DNA of 64,000 nucleotides from BOG-908 sp964250925 (GTDB lineage Bacteria > Pseudomonadota > Alphaproteobacteria > Acetobacterales > Acetobacteraceae): the NCBI GenBank assembly GCA_964250925.1, contig CAXUHU010000001.1, forward strand, positions 44,092-108,091, in the 5' to 3' direction. This document shows positions 25,618 through 33,880 of the stretch, piece by piece (within the stretch, counting starts at the first letter, position 1; each line of letters opens with the position of its first letter). The notes below the pieces were generated by a model, which was given only the letters and a program-made list of their open reading frames with translations, did not search any database and was not told the DNA's origin. The position numbers and the translations under genes are program-made.

Positions 25618-26307
25618 ATGACGGCCACCTACACGCAAGCAGCCCTGGCGCCCGATGCGCAGCTACCACTCGTGCTGGCCCTGCCCAAGGGCCGCATCCT
25701 GGCCGAGTGCGGCCCCCTGCTGGACCGCGCAGGCATTCTGCCCGCAGCCGACTACACTGACGAGGATAGCCGCCGCCTTCGCTTCCCCACAAGCGATCCG
25801 ATGCTGGACGTGGTGCGCGTCCGTCCCTTCGATGTCGCCACCTTCGTGGCCTACGGCGCAGCCCAGATCGGCATTTGCGGCGCCGATGTGCTGGGCGAGT
25901 TCGACTACCCGGAGATCTACGCGCCGCTCGATTTAGGGATAGGCGCCTGCCGCGTGTCGGTGGCTGGGCCGCTTGATGCCGAGACGGACGACCCGGCGCG
26001 CTGGTCCACCGTGCGGGTAGCCACCAAATACCCGAACACGGCGCGCCGCCACTACGCAGCCCGTGGCATCCATGCCGACGTGGTGCACCTGAATGGCGCC
26101 ATGGAGCTGGCGCCCGGGCTGGGCCTGTGCCGCCTCATCGTCGACCTGGTGCAAACCGGCTCCACGCTGAAGGCCAACGGCTTGTGCGAGACCGAAGTGA
26201 TCGCCGAGGTGACCAGTCGACTGATCGTAAACCGCACGGCGTTGAAGACGCGCCCGGAGGAGATCGGCGTCTGGATCGCCCGCTTTCGCGCCGCCGTGAC
26301 GGCGTGA
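25618..26307 (+). CDS. hisG: ATP phosphoribosyltransferase, short form
   Basis: First and feedback-regulated step of histidine synthesis, ATP plus PRPP. Motifs: LALPKGRI at the N-terminus, the GICGADVLGE block and the PRPP loop DLVQTGSTLKANGL. At 229 aa it lacks the C-terminal regulatory domain, so it is the short form that needs HisZ as regulatory subunit; hisZ is not in this window. ATG at 25618 chosen (an ATG nine codons upstream is possible). The stop overlaps the hisD GTG (GTGA). Confidence 0.95.
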   Translation: MTATYTQAALAPDAQLPLVLALPKGRILAECGPLLDRAGILPAADYTDEDSRRLRFPTSDPMLDVVRVRPFDVATFVAYGAAQIGICGADVLGEFDYPEIYAPLDLGIGACRVSVAGPLDAETDDPARWSTVRVATKYPNTARRHYAARGIHADVVHLNGAMELAPGLGLCRLIVDLVQTGSTLKANGLCETEVIAEVTSRLIVNRTALKTRPEEIGVWIARFRAAVTA

Positions 26308-27596
26308 ACCGCCTCTCCACAACCGACGTGGATTTCGAAGCCGCCTTTGCGATCCTGCTCGATCAAGCGCGCGAGACCACGGACAGCGTCGAGGCCGCCG
26401 TCTCGGCGATCATTGCAGACATGCGCGCCAACGGCGACCAGGCGCTATGCCGCTATACCGAGCGCTTCGATCGGCTGGCATTGACGCCCGACAGGCTGCG
26501 TGTCGGCCAGGCCGAGATCGAAGACGCAGCGGGCCAGGTCGCCCCGGAGCTTGTAGCCGCCCTCGATGTGGCCGCCACGCGGATCGAGGCGTTCCATCGC
26601 GCCCAGTCGCCGATCGACATGCAGATGCACGACGATGCCGGGCTGACCATGGGCTTGCGCTGGACGCCGCTGGACAGCGCCGGCCTGTATGTGCCGGGCG
26701 GCAAGGCGGCCTATCCCTCATCGGTGCTGATGAACGCCATACCGGCACGCGTGGCCGGCGTCGCACGCATTGCCATGTGCGTGCCAACCCCCGGCGGCGT
26801 GCTGAACCCGCTGGTGCTGGCCGCCGCCCACCGCGCCGGGGTGACCGAGATCTTCCGTGTCGGCGGCGCCCAAGCCATCGCGGCACTCGCCTATGGCACC
26901 GCCACGATCACCCCGGTTGATCGTATCGTGGGCCCCGGCAACGCCTATGTCGCCGAGGCCAAGCGCCAGGTGTTCGGCCGCGTCGGCATAGACGGCGTGG
27001 CCGGTCCGTCCGAAGTCCTGATCCTGGCGGATGCCGGCCAAGATCCGCGCCATGTGGCCATCGACCTGCTGGCGCAGGCCGAGCACGACGAGACGGCACA
27101 ATCCATCCTGATCACCGACGACGACGCTTTTGCCGACGCCGTTGCCAAGGCCGTTGAAGCCGAGCTGCCGAGCCTGCCGCGCGCAGCCATTGCAGGCGCG
27201 AGCTGGGCTTCCCACGGCGCGCTCATCGTGGTGCGTGACTGGGCCGAGGGCGCTGCCCTGTCCGACCGCCTGGCACCCGAACACGTGCAGATCATGGTCG
27301 CCGACCCGCACGCCTTGTTCGCCCGCATCCGCCATGCTGGCAGCGTGTTCCTGGGCCGCTTCGCGCCCGAGGCGCTGGGCGACTACATCGCCGGCCCCAA
27401 CCACGTGCTGCCAACCGGCCGCACCGCCCGTTTCGCCTCGGGGCTGTCCACCTTCGACTTCCTGAAACGGACGACTTGGATCGATGCCGATGCTGCGGCC
27501 CTCTCGCAAATCGGCCCCCAGGGTGCGTTGCTCGCCGCGGCTGAGGGGTTGCAGGCCCATGCACGAAGCCTGACCGTGCGGTTGGACTCTCTATGA
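26304..27596 (+). CDS. hisD: Histidinol dehydrogenase
   Basis: Zinc enzyme making histidine from histidinol in two NAD-dependent oxidations. 430 aa from the GTG at 26304, overlapping the hisG stop. Motifs: LYVPGGKAAYPSSVLMN, VGGAQAIAALAYGT, IVGPGNAYVAEAKRQVFG, the catalytic Glu-His pair region AEHDETAQ and RLAPEHVQIM; the C-terminal GPNHVLPTG contributes zinc binding. An open frame extends upstream inside hisG but has no family sequence. Confidence 0.96.
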   Translation: MNRLSTTDVDFEAAFAILLDQARETTDSVEAAVSAIIADMRANGDQALCRYTERFDRLALTPDRLRVGQAEIEDAAGQVAPELVAALDVAATRIEAFHRAQSPIDMQMHDDAGLTMGLRWTPLDSAGLYVPGGKAAYPSSVLMNAIPARVAGVARIAMCVPTPGGVLNPLVLAAAHRAGVTEIFRVGGAQAIAALAYGTATITPVDRIVGPGNAYVAEAKRQVFGRVGIDGVAGPSEVLILADAGQDPRHVAIDLLAQAEHDETAQSILITDDDAFADAVAKAVEAELPSLPRAAIAGASWASHGALIVVRDWAEGAALSDRLAPEHVQIMVADPHALFARIRHAGSVFLGRFAPEALGDYIAGPNHVLPTGRTARFASGLSTFDFLKRTTWIDADAAALSQIGPQGALLAAAEGLQAHARSLTVRLDSL

Positions 27597-27669
27597 GACG
27601 GGCGCCGAGGGTTGACCCGCGACTGGCCGGTCACCACAACGCGCCCATGCACAAATGTAAAGAGGCCTG

Positions 27670-27891
27670 ATGTCCAAAGAAGACATGATCGAGTTCAGCG
27701 GTATCGTGACCGAACTGCTGCCAAACGCGATGTTTCGCGTAAAGCTGGACACCAACGAACACTCCATTCTCGCCCAGGTCAGCGGCAAGATGCGCAAGAA
27801 CCGGATACGCGTGCTGGCCGGCGACCGGGTGAACGTGGAAATGACACCCTACGACCTCAGCAAGGGCCGAATTACGTTCCGCTTCAAGTAA
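27670..27891 (+). CDS. infA: Translation initiation factor IF-1
   Basis: 73-residue S1/OB-fold protein that occupies the ribosomal A site during initiation. The sequence MSKEDMIEFSGIV through VEMTPYDLSKGRITFRFK is canonical. AGAGG lies just upstream of the ATG. It sits 73 bp after hisD and 20 bp before maf, the normal alphaproteobacterial order, although the small genes often found between hisD and infA (UPF0262 and an ArsC-like phosphatase) are missing. Confidence 0.97.
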   Translation: MSKEDMIEFSGIVTELLPNAMFRVKLDTNEHSILAQVSGKMRKNRIRVLAGDRVNVEMTPYDLSKGRITFRFK

Positions 27892-27911
27892 CCTGGCCGC
27901 TCGACGTAGAT

Positions 27912-28505
27912 TTGCTCGGCGCGCCGGCCACACTCCCGCCAAGGCTGATACTGGCCTCGGCCAGCCCGCGGCGCCTGGAGCTACTGGCACAGATCGGCGT
28001 CATCCCGGACCACGTCGCACCCGCCGGCATCGACGAAACGCCGCAGCGCGACGAACTGCCGCGCCTTTATGCCCAACGCATGGCGCGGGAGAAATCCAAG
28101 GCTGCTGCTACGCCAGACGCGTTCGTGCTGGCTGCCGACACCGTGGTTGCCGTCGGGCGGCGCATCTTGCCTAAGGCCCAGACTGTGGCCCAGGCACGAG
28201 CCTGCCTGGATTTGCTGTCCGGCCGCCGGCATCATGTCTTCACCGCCCTGGTTCTGACAGCACCCGACGGCAGCAGCGCGGCGCGCCTGTCGGAGAGCAC
28301 GGTCATCGTCGCACGTCTGACGAACGCCCAGAAGGAAGCCTACCTCGACGGCGGTGAATGGATCGGCAAGGCCGGCGGCTACGCCATCCAGGGCGCAGCC
28401 GCGGCCTTTATCCGCGCCTTGCAGGGCAGCTACTCCGGGGTGGTCGGGCTGCCGCTGTTCGAGACGGCCCAGCTTCTGCGCGGCCGCGGCTACCTGCGGC
28501 CATGA
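27912..28505 (+). CDS. maf: Maf-like nucleoside triphosphate pyrophosphatase
   Basis: House-cleaning pyrophosphatase acting on dTTP, UTP or modified nucleotides. Motifs: LASASPRRLELL, AADTVVAVG with the catalytic Asp, and the GGYAIQGAAAAFI block. The only in-frame start that gives a normal length (197 aa) is the TTG at 27912 (MLGAPATLPPRLILASASP); the frame is open further upstream but no ATG or GTG precedes the conserved domain. The stop overlaps the RNase G-like ATG (ATGA). Two Maf subfamilies differ in substrate and I cannot separate them here. Confidence 0.9.
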   Translation: MLGAPATLPPRLILASASPRRLELLAQIGVIPDHVAPAGIDETPQRDELPRLYAQRMAREKSKAAATPDAFVLAADTVVAVGRRILPKAQTVAQARACLDLLSGRRHHVFTALVLTAPDGSSAARLSESTVIVARLTNAQKEAYLDGGEWIGKAGGYAIQGAAAAFIRALQGSYSGVVGLPLFETAQLLRGRGYLRP

Positions 28506-29593
28506 CGCGCATCCTGGCCGCCTCCAGCCCCGGCGAGGTTCGCATCGCCGTGCTGGAAGGCGACCAGATGGTCCAATACGCTCTGTGGCGTCCCGGAGCC
28601 CCGGACGGACTGGGCGATCTCCATGCCGGCCGGATCACCGCGCACGTGCCAGCCATGGCGGGCGCCTTTGCCGAGATCGGCGCCGGCGTGGTAGGGTTCC
28701 TGCCCGACACCGAGGGCGCCGCCGGCCGGCCGGAAGGAACCTACCTCACCGTTCGGGTCACCCGCAGTGCGCAGGGCGGCAAGGGTCCGCGCCTTGCCGC
28801 CCTCGCGGAACGGCCCGATCCTGGCCCGCCGCGCCTGCTTCGCTCTGGGCCCAGCGCGTTGCACCGTCTGGCCGAACAGCATCCAGAGGCGTCGGTCGCG
28901 GTGGACGACCCTGCGCTCTCGGCCCAGCTTCGCCCCGGTCTTGGCCAACGCCTGCGCCTCGTCCCGAACGCGTTCGACGATGTGCTGGAGGGCGAAACCG
29001 AGGCGTTGTCTCTACCCGAAGCATTGCTGCCCGGCGGTCTGCGGGCCAGCATCAGCCCGACGCCGGCATTGACGGCGATCGACATCGATGGTGGTTCGGC
29101 CACCGCGGCGCGTGGGCAGAAGGCGGTCAGCCAGATGCAGGCCAATCGCGCCGCCCTGCCCGCTCTGGTGCGGCAGATCGTGTTGCGCAACCTGTCCGGT
29201 GCCATACTGATCGACTTTGCCGGCATTCCTCCCAGGCGCCGGCAGGCCCTGGCGGCCGATCTGCAGGGCGCTCTGGCCGGCGACCCGGCCCGCACACGCC
29301 TGTTGGGCTTCAGTCATCTGGGCATGGCCGAGCTGCTGCGTCCGCGCAGCTCGCCGCCGTTGCACGAGCGGCTTGCGGGCCCGCACGCGGCCGGTCTTGC
29401 CGCCCTTCGCCGACTCGCCGCCGAGCCGGCCCGCAAAAATCCACGTCTGCGCGCGGCGCCCCCTGTCGTGGCCGCGCTGCAAGCCGACCAGGCAGCGCTG
29501 CGCGACCTTGCGCGCCGCCTCACCCATCCCTTGATTTTGCAGTCGGACCCGTCGCTTGCCCAGGCAAGCTGGACCATTGAGGACGAAGCGTGA
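28502..29593 (+). CDS. RNase E/G family protein with altered catalytic site
   Basis: 363 aa, the short RNase G-type paralogue that sits between maf and yacG in alphaproteobacteria. The fold follows RNase E/G: an N-terminal strand, an S1-like region (HAGRITAHVPAMAGAFAEIG), and the DNase I-like core. The site equivalent to RNase E AIDVNSG reads AIDIDGG here (Asp194 kept, Asn replaced by Asp196), and the second aspartate is kept in LIDFAGI (Asp238). The zinc-link CxxC of RNase E is missing, so tetramer formation is doubtful. It may be a divergent nuclease or an RNA-binding homologue. Starts by ATGA overlap with maf and ends overlapping yacG. Confidence 0.8.
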   Translation: MTRILAASSPGEVRIAVLEGDQMVQYALWRPGAPDGLGDLHAGRITAHVPAMAGAFAEIGAGVVGFLPDTEGAAGRPEGTYLTVRVTRSAQGGKGPRLAALAERPDPGPPRLLRSGPSALHRLAEQHPEASVAVDDPALSAQLRPGLGQRLRLVPNAFDDVLEGETEALSLPEALLPGGLRASISPTPALTAIDIDGGSATAARGQKAVSQMQANRAALPALVRQIVLRNLSGAILIDFAGIPPRRRQALAADLQGALAGDPARTRLLGFSHLGMAELLRPRSSPPLHERLAGPHAAGLAALRRLAAEPARKNPRLRAAPPVVAALQADQAALRDLARRLTHPLILQSDPSLAQASWTIEDEA

Positions 29594-29772
29594 CATCACC
29601 CTGCCCGATTTGCGGCAAGCCGGACGGCCCACTCACGCGCCCGTTCTGCTCGAAGCGCTGCGCCGACATCGACCTCGGCCGCTGGCTGACCGCGCAGTAC
29701 GTCGTGGTGGGTGCCGATAACGATGCGTCAAGGGACACGCAAACGCTTGATCCAGACGATCCCGTAGGTTAA
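29590..29772 (+). CDS. yacG: DNA gyrase inhibitor YacG, zinc-binding
   Basis: 60 residues with four cysteines in the family arrangement, CPICGKP and FCSKRCADIDLGRWL, binding one zinc. Known members inhibit gyrase by blocking DNA binding. GTG start overlapping the previous stop (GTGA). An acidic C-terminal tail follows (DTQTLDPDDPVG). It is followed 19 bp later by tRNA-Phe. Confidence 0.93.
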   Translation: MTSPCPICGKPDGPLTRPFCSKRCADIDLGRWLTAQYVVVGADNDASRDTQTLDPDDPVG

Positions 29773-29791
29773 GGCTCCCGCCTCCAACGGC

Positions 29792-29867
29792 GCCCAGGTA
29801 GCTCAGTTGGTAGAGCATGCGACTGAAAATCGCAGTGTCAGTGGTTCAATTCCACTCCTGGGCACCA
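29792..29867 (+). tRNA. tRNA-Phe (GAA)
   Basis: 76-nt cloverleaf: acceptor arms GCCCAGG (29792-29798) and CCTGGGC (29857-29863), anticodon stem TGCGA/TCGCA with loop CTGAAAA (anticodon GAA at 29825-29827), T-arm GGTTCAATTCC, discriminator A, and CCA encoded in the genome (29865-29867). It lies directly after yacG and may be cotranscribed with it. tRNA 3' ends are common integration sites; no integrase is seen here. Confidence 0.97.
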
Positions 29868-30211
29868 TGACGAGCCCAACCCCGATGCGTGCATGAGAGC
29901 TTTACTACGCCAATACGCGAAGCCGGACAGGCTGTGGCGTGAACTGGTTGGTCATCACGCCAGCGCGCAAGCTTAGGCAATCTGCGAGTGACCTTGCTCG
30001 GTCGTCGGGTTGCCAACGAGTCCGGGCGCGCTGCCGGTCACGTCTTAGCCGATCAAGTTGGCGCGTGTTGTGGCGAACCTGACCACGTCTGAGCAGAACA
30101 CAACACTGTCGCTTCAACAGCTGCCTTGATACGCCCGGCAATCTATAGGCGGTTGTTGGCACAGGTGTTGCAACTGTCCACACCACATGGCCGCTTGAGG
30201 TAGAACAGCCG
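29868..30211 (+). other. Gene-poor stretch downstream of tRNA-Phe
   Basis: These 344 bp contain no convincing gene on either strand. Composition is visibly less GC-rich than the flanks, and a minus-strand open frame across it and the next gene lacks any family feature and runs antisense to a hydrophobic coding sequence. No att-like repeat of the tRNA end was found by eye. It should hold the promoter of the following membrane protein gene. Confidence 0.4.
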
Positions 30212-30742
30212 ATGACGCTTTCGCTCGAGATACTGAAAAACACGCCTGCATGGGTTTTTGTTTTGTTTGCATTCCTCGTTTGGCAAGGAATGCAAGCGAC
30301 ACGAACCCGCATTACGCGTGTCTGGCGCTTGATGATCATTCCTATCGCTTTCATCGCCCTGGGCTTGTCGAAGGTTGTACTGGCACGAGCCGATGGATTT
30401 TGGCCGCCTGTCGCGTGGCTGGCTGCAGCCTGTGTTCTCGCCGGCTTTGGTTTTGCGACCGGGCCCAGGCTGCTTGCCGTGGATCGTGTGCACAGACGAG
30501 TGACGCGTCCGGGAAGCATCGTGCCGCTATTGCGCAACCTGCTGGTCTTTGGGCTGCAGTACGGCGTGGCAATCCAGACGGCTCTGCATCCCGACATCCA
30601 TAGCGCAGCGGCTGCGGTCGGCTGCGCTATTTCTGGCGCCACTGCCGGTTATTTCGTTGGATGGGCCTTGGCCCTTCGGCAGCAATACCATGCGGCCGCT
30701 ACCCAGGGATCGCAGCGGGATCAAGTCGGATACGCCCTCTGA
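30212..30742 (+). CDS. Small integral membrane protein (DUF6622-like)
   Basis: 176 residues with about five hydrophobic segments: PAWVFVLFAFLVWQG, a segment around IPIAFIALGLS, WLAAACVLAGFGFA, NLLVFGLQYGVAIQ and ISGATAGYFVGWALAL. The start pattern (MTLSLEILKNTPAWVFVLFAFLVW) resembles the uncharacterised DUF6622 membrane family as I recall it. Function unknown. Codon use is less GC-rich than the neighbours. ATG at 30212. Not obviously in an operon; the M48 protease frame begins 84 bp downstream. Confidence 0.6.
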   Translation: MTLSLEILKNTPAWVFVLFAFLVWQGMQATRTRITRVWRLMIIPIAFIALGLSKVVLARADGFWPPVAWLAAACVLAGFGFATGPRLLAVDRVHRRVTRPGSIVPLLRNLLVFGLQYGVAIQTALHPDIHSAAAAVGCAISGATAGYFVGWALALRQQYHAAATQGSQRDQVGYAL

Positions 30743-30826
30743 GATCGGCGGCCCCTCCTCGACGCACCGCGATACTGCTCACCGAACACTCTCTGCTGAG
30801 TTCACGATCCTGGACGGAACACTCCG

Positions 30827-32016
30827 ATGACATCGTTCGACCCCGCTGCCGCTACCGCCACATACATGGCATCGCTCTCGCCGGAGGCGCACGCCAAGGC
30901 CGCGGCCTACACGCACGGGTCCGAATGGCTGCTGTTGTGGAGTTGGCTCGTCACCGTTGTCGTGGCGCTGCTGATCCTCCGCTCCGGCGTGCTGCCGCGC
31001 CTACGCGACCGTATCGAGCGCCACCGGTCGCGTCGCAATCTGGCGGTCGTGGCCTGTGCCACCGCGTTTACCGCCCTTAGCTGGCTGCTGACGCTCCCCT
31101 GGGACGTCTACGCCCATTGGTGGCGCGAAACACGTTACGGCTTGTCAAGCCAAACCCTGGCCGGCTGGTTCGGCGACGCCCTGATCCAGACGGCCTGTCC
31201 GTCGTCATCAGCGCGCTGTTTTACGTCGTGCTGTATGCGGCCATGCGCCGTGCGCCGCGGCGCTGGTGGGCCTGGGCCGGCGGCGTCACGGCCATCTTCG
31301 TGGTCTGTCTCGTGGTCATCGGGCCGGTCGTTATCGAGCCGTTGTTCAACACATACACGCCCGCCCCGCCGGGCGAGGTCCGGGACACCGTGGTCGCTCT
31401 GGCCCGAAAAGTCGGTGTGCCTTCAGACAAGATCTACGTCTATAACGGCTCGAAACAATCCAACCGTTACACCGCCAACGTCTCGGGTCTGTTCGGCTCG
31501 GCGCGGATCGCCATGAGCGACACCATGTTCATGCAGGGTGCGGACATTGCCGAGGTCATGGGTGTCGTCGGCCACGAGATGGGCCATTACGTCCTGCACC
31601 ATGTGCTATGGTTCGCTGGATTTCTGGCAATCGCTTCGCTGGCGGCCTTCTGGCTGGTCGATCGCCTGTTCGGCCACTTTGCGCGTTGGATGCGAGCCGA
31701 TCGCGTGCGTGGCCTAGCCGATCCTGCGGGCTTACCCGTGTTGACGGTGGTCCTCTCGACACTGGCGTTGCTGGCCACACCCCTGCTGAACGCGTCCACC
31801 CGGATCCAGGAATCCCAGGCCGATCACTTCAGCCTGATACACGCGCACGAACCCGATGGGCTTGCAAAGGCGCTCGTCAAGACGATTGCCTACCGCGCCA
31901 GTTCGCCCTCCGCACTGGAGGAGTTCGTCTTCTACGACCACCCTAGCGTCATGCGCAGGGTCCGCCGCTGCATGGCGTGGAAAGCGGCCAACCTGCAGCT
32001 TGTCGGCAAGCCTTGA
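30827..32016 (+). pseudogene. M48 family (Ste24/HtpX-like) membrane metalloprotease, frameshifted
   Basis: Two frames together encode one about 396-residue Ste24-type CAAX protease. The first frame (30827-31192) gives the N-terminal membrane part ending GWFGDALIQT, and the second (31192-32016) continues GLSVVISALFYVV through to the stop. The join needs a one-base correction at the ACGG of 31190-31193, as if a G had been lost. Catalytic HExxH is intact in VVGHEMGHYVLHH and the third zinc ligand is in IQESQADHFSL. No slippery heptamer is visible. It is either a recent inactivating indel or a sequencing error. The second frame alone has a possible GTG start at 31117 but would lack the N-terminal membrane helices. 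Confidence 0.85.
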
Positions 32017-32026
32017 TGGCCGATTG

Positions 32027-32266
32027 TCAGTTCGTGCCGCGCGAGCACACAGCACCCGGCCCCTCGATGTGGCAGTCCAGCGGCGCAAAGCTGTTGTCGG
32101 CCGGTGGAAACGACGAGCGCAACGGCGTCGGACCGACATAGGGCCGTCCGGACGGGTTGAGGTCGTCGACTGCCGCCGCTCGCTGCTCGGGCGAAGGCGG
32201 CGGCCCGCCCGCACAAGACGCCAGGGCGATCGAACTCAGCGCTACGATCAAGGCACAGGCGCGCAT
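32027..32266 (-). CDS. Small putative lipoprotein
   Basis: 79 residues. Signal peptide MRACALIVALSSIALASC ends in a lipobox (LASC) with Gly-Gly following, so the Cys should be lipidated. The mature part is short, Pro-rich and without a known domain (GRPYVGPTPLRSSFPPADN), with two further Cys near the C-terminus (LDCHIEG, AVCSRG). An upstream in-frame start (32311) would bury the signal peptide and was rejected. Converges on the M48 gene 10 bp away. Confidence 0.7.
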   Translation of the reverse strand: MRACALIVALSSIALASCAGGPPPSPEQRAAAVDDLNPSGRPYVGPTPLRSSFPPADNSFAPLDCHIEGPGAVCSRGTN

Positions 32267-32297
32267 GGCATGATCTCCTCTGCACAGGCGATAACCG

Positions 32298-33674
32298 CTA
32301 AACTTTGGCATCCGGCTCCCGCAAGACCCAGGCGCCGCGCCGCTTCAGCACGATAGTGTAGTACGAGGCCGATATTGCCACGATGGCGGCCGTGGCAATC
32401 AGGCTCGGCCGCCCCGTCGTGGGATCGAGCAGGTTGGTATAGACGACGTAGGCCAGAACCAGCAAAGCCAGAACCGGCGGCCAGGGAAAGAACGGCATGT
32501 GGTAGAACGCATGCGCGGTGCTGCCGGTGCGCCGCCCGGCGATGACGGCCACGCAGAGTGCGCCGTACACGACGACGATGGCGGTCCCGGTTATAACCAG
32601 CAGCAAGTCCAGGCTCACGAAGCACAGTAGGCAGGCGAGGGCTCCGGTGACCAGAGTCGCGGCCCAGGGCGAACCGAACCGCGCGTGCACCAGCATCAGC
32701 GCGCGGTTGACAGGAGCCGCCCAGACCTCGTCGCGCCCGCTGCTGAACAGCATGCGTGACACCAGCACCACCACCGCGATGTCGGCGTTGACGATGGCCA
32801 GTGCCACGGACAGGTTGATGGCGACACCCAGGCCCGGGCCGCCGCGCACGCGCACGAAATCGCCGAACATCGTATCGGACCCGAACATTGCGGCCAGGCT
32901 GGGCGCCCCGTGCAGCGCGGCCGCCAGCGGCAGCATCTGGCTAACCACGCTGATCACCAGCGCCCACAGCACTGCACGCGCCACGTGGCGCGGCGCGTCG
33001 GCGATCTCCTCGCCCAGATAGACGGCATTACCGTAGCCGTAGAAGGCGAATATGGCGACCGAGGTTGCCAGTCCCATGGCGGCCAGCGAGGCCGGCGCCA
33101 GGTGGCCTGCCTGCAGGAACACCGGGTGCGCCACGAGCGAGACCCAGCTGCGCGCGGGATGGAGGAAGCCCAGCACGGTCACGACCGTGAGCGCCAGCAG
33201 TTCCAGCCCTAGGAAGGCGCCGGTGATGAGCGCGTTGGTCCGCACGTTCAGGATGGCGCACAGCGTGGTGAACGCCAGGCAGAGCAGCGCGTCGCCCACC
33301 GGCGGCGTGCCTGGGAACACGGCGTTTATGTAGTTGCCGAGCCCCAATGCCACGACAGAGATGTTGAGCAACAGCACCACCAGGTTCACACCCAGGATGA
33401 TGAAGCCTGCGAGCGGCCCCAGCGTACGGCCGACGATGGCATACTCACCGCCCGTCAGCGGGAAAGCCGACGCCAACTCAGCGTATACATAGGCGGTCAG
33501 CAGGCTGACAACGGCGGCAGCCGCGAAGCTGTAAAGGGCGCCGCTACCCGCCTGCTCCACCACGCCCGGCACGACGATGAAGATCGAAGAGGCGGGCGTG
33601 ACCGACGACAGCGTGATCAGCAGGCAGCCGATCATCCTCATGTTGCGGTTGAAGGCTGGAGCAACCGGCTGCAT
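32298..33674 (-). CDS. APC superfamily amino acid/polyamine permease
   Basis: About 458 residues with twelve hydrophobic segments. The conserved APC first helix with the unwound substrate motif reads MIGCLLITLSSVTPASSIFIVVPG, and the sixth region FAFYGYGNAVYLGEEIADAPR matches the family's xxGxE motif. Substrate is probably an amino acid or polyamine; a spermidine catabolic pair lies about 5 kb downstream but is not linked. Start taken at the ATG 33674; a GTG at 33716 is possible. Divergent from a TonB-dependent receptor with about 200 bp between. Confidence 0.88.
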   Translation of the reverse strand: MQPVAPAFNRNMRMIGCLLITLSSVTPASSIFIVVPGVVEQAGSGALYSFAAAAVVSLLTAYVYAELASAFPLTGGEYAIVGRTLGPLAGFIILGVNLVVLLLNISVVALGLGNYINAVFPGTPPVGDALLCLAFTTLCAILNVRTNALITGAFLGLELLALTVVTVLGFLHPARSWVSLVAHPVFLQAGHLAPASLAAMGLATSVAIFAFYGYGNAVYLGEEIADAPRHVARAVLWALVISVVSQMLPLAAALHGAPSLAAMFGSDTMFGDFVRVRGGPGLGVAINLSVALAIVNADIAVVVLVSRMLFSSGRDEVWAAPVNRALMLVHARFGSPWAATLVTGALACLLCFVSLDLLLVITGTAIVVVYGALCVAVIAGRRTGSTAHAFYHMPFFPWPPVLALLVLAYVVYTNLLDPTTGRPSLIATAAIVAISASYYTIVLKRRGAWVLREPDAKV

Positions 33675-33880
33675 CGGCGTGGCGCACTCGACCAGAGTTG
33701 TGCCCGCATCCCCCACAGCGGCCGGCCCGTTGTCAACCTCAAGGCCGATCCGCCGACTAGGTATGAAATTTGCTTAATAAGAACGGCAACAGGCGGGTCG
33801 CTAGTCAGCCGGAATAAGCGCTTGCGGAACGGCCCGGTTTCATACGGAATTATCTGGGATACTCTGGGGGGAGAACCACT

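Noticed and set aside
29905..30642. 245-codon minus-strand frame downstream of tRNA-Phe
   Set aside because: It is antisense to a gene with five clear membrane segments and its translation has no recognisable pattern.
31183..31200. Programmed -1 frameshift in the M48 protease
   Set aside because: No slippery heptamer (X XXY YYZ) or downstream stem was seen at the joint. A lost base explains it more simply.
33826..33850. EcfG-type promoter for the TonB receptor
   Set aside because: GGAAC is present at 33826-33830 but the expected -10 position reads GAAT or AATT, not CGTT.
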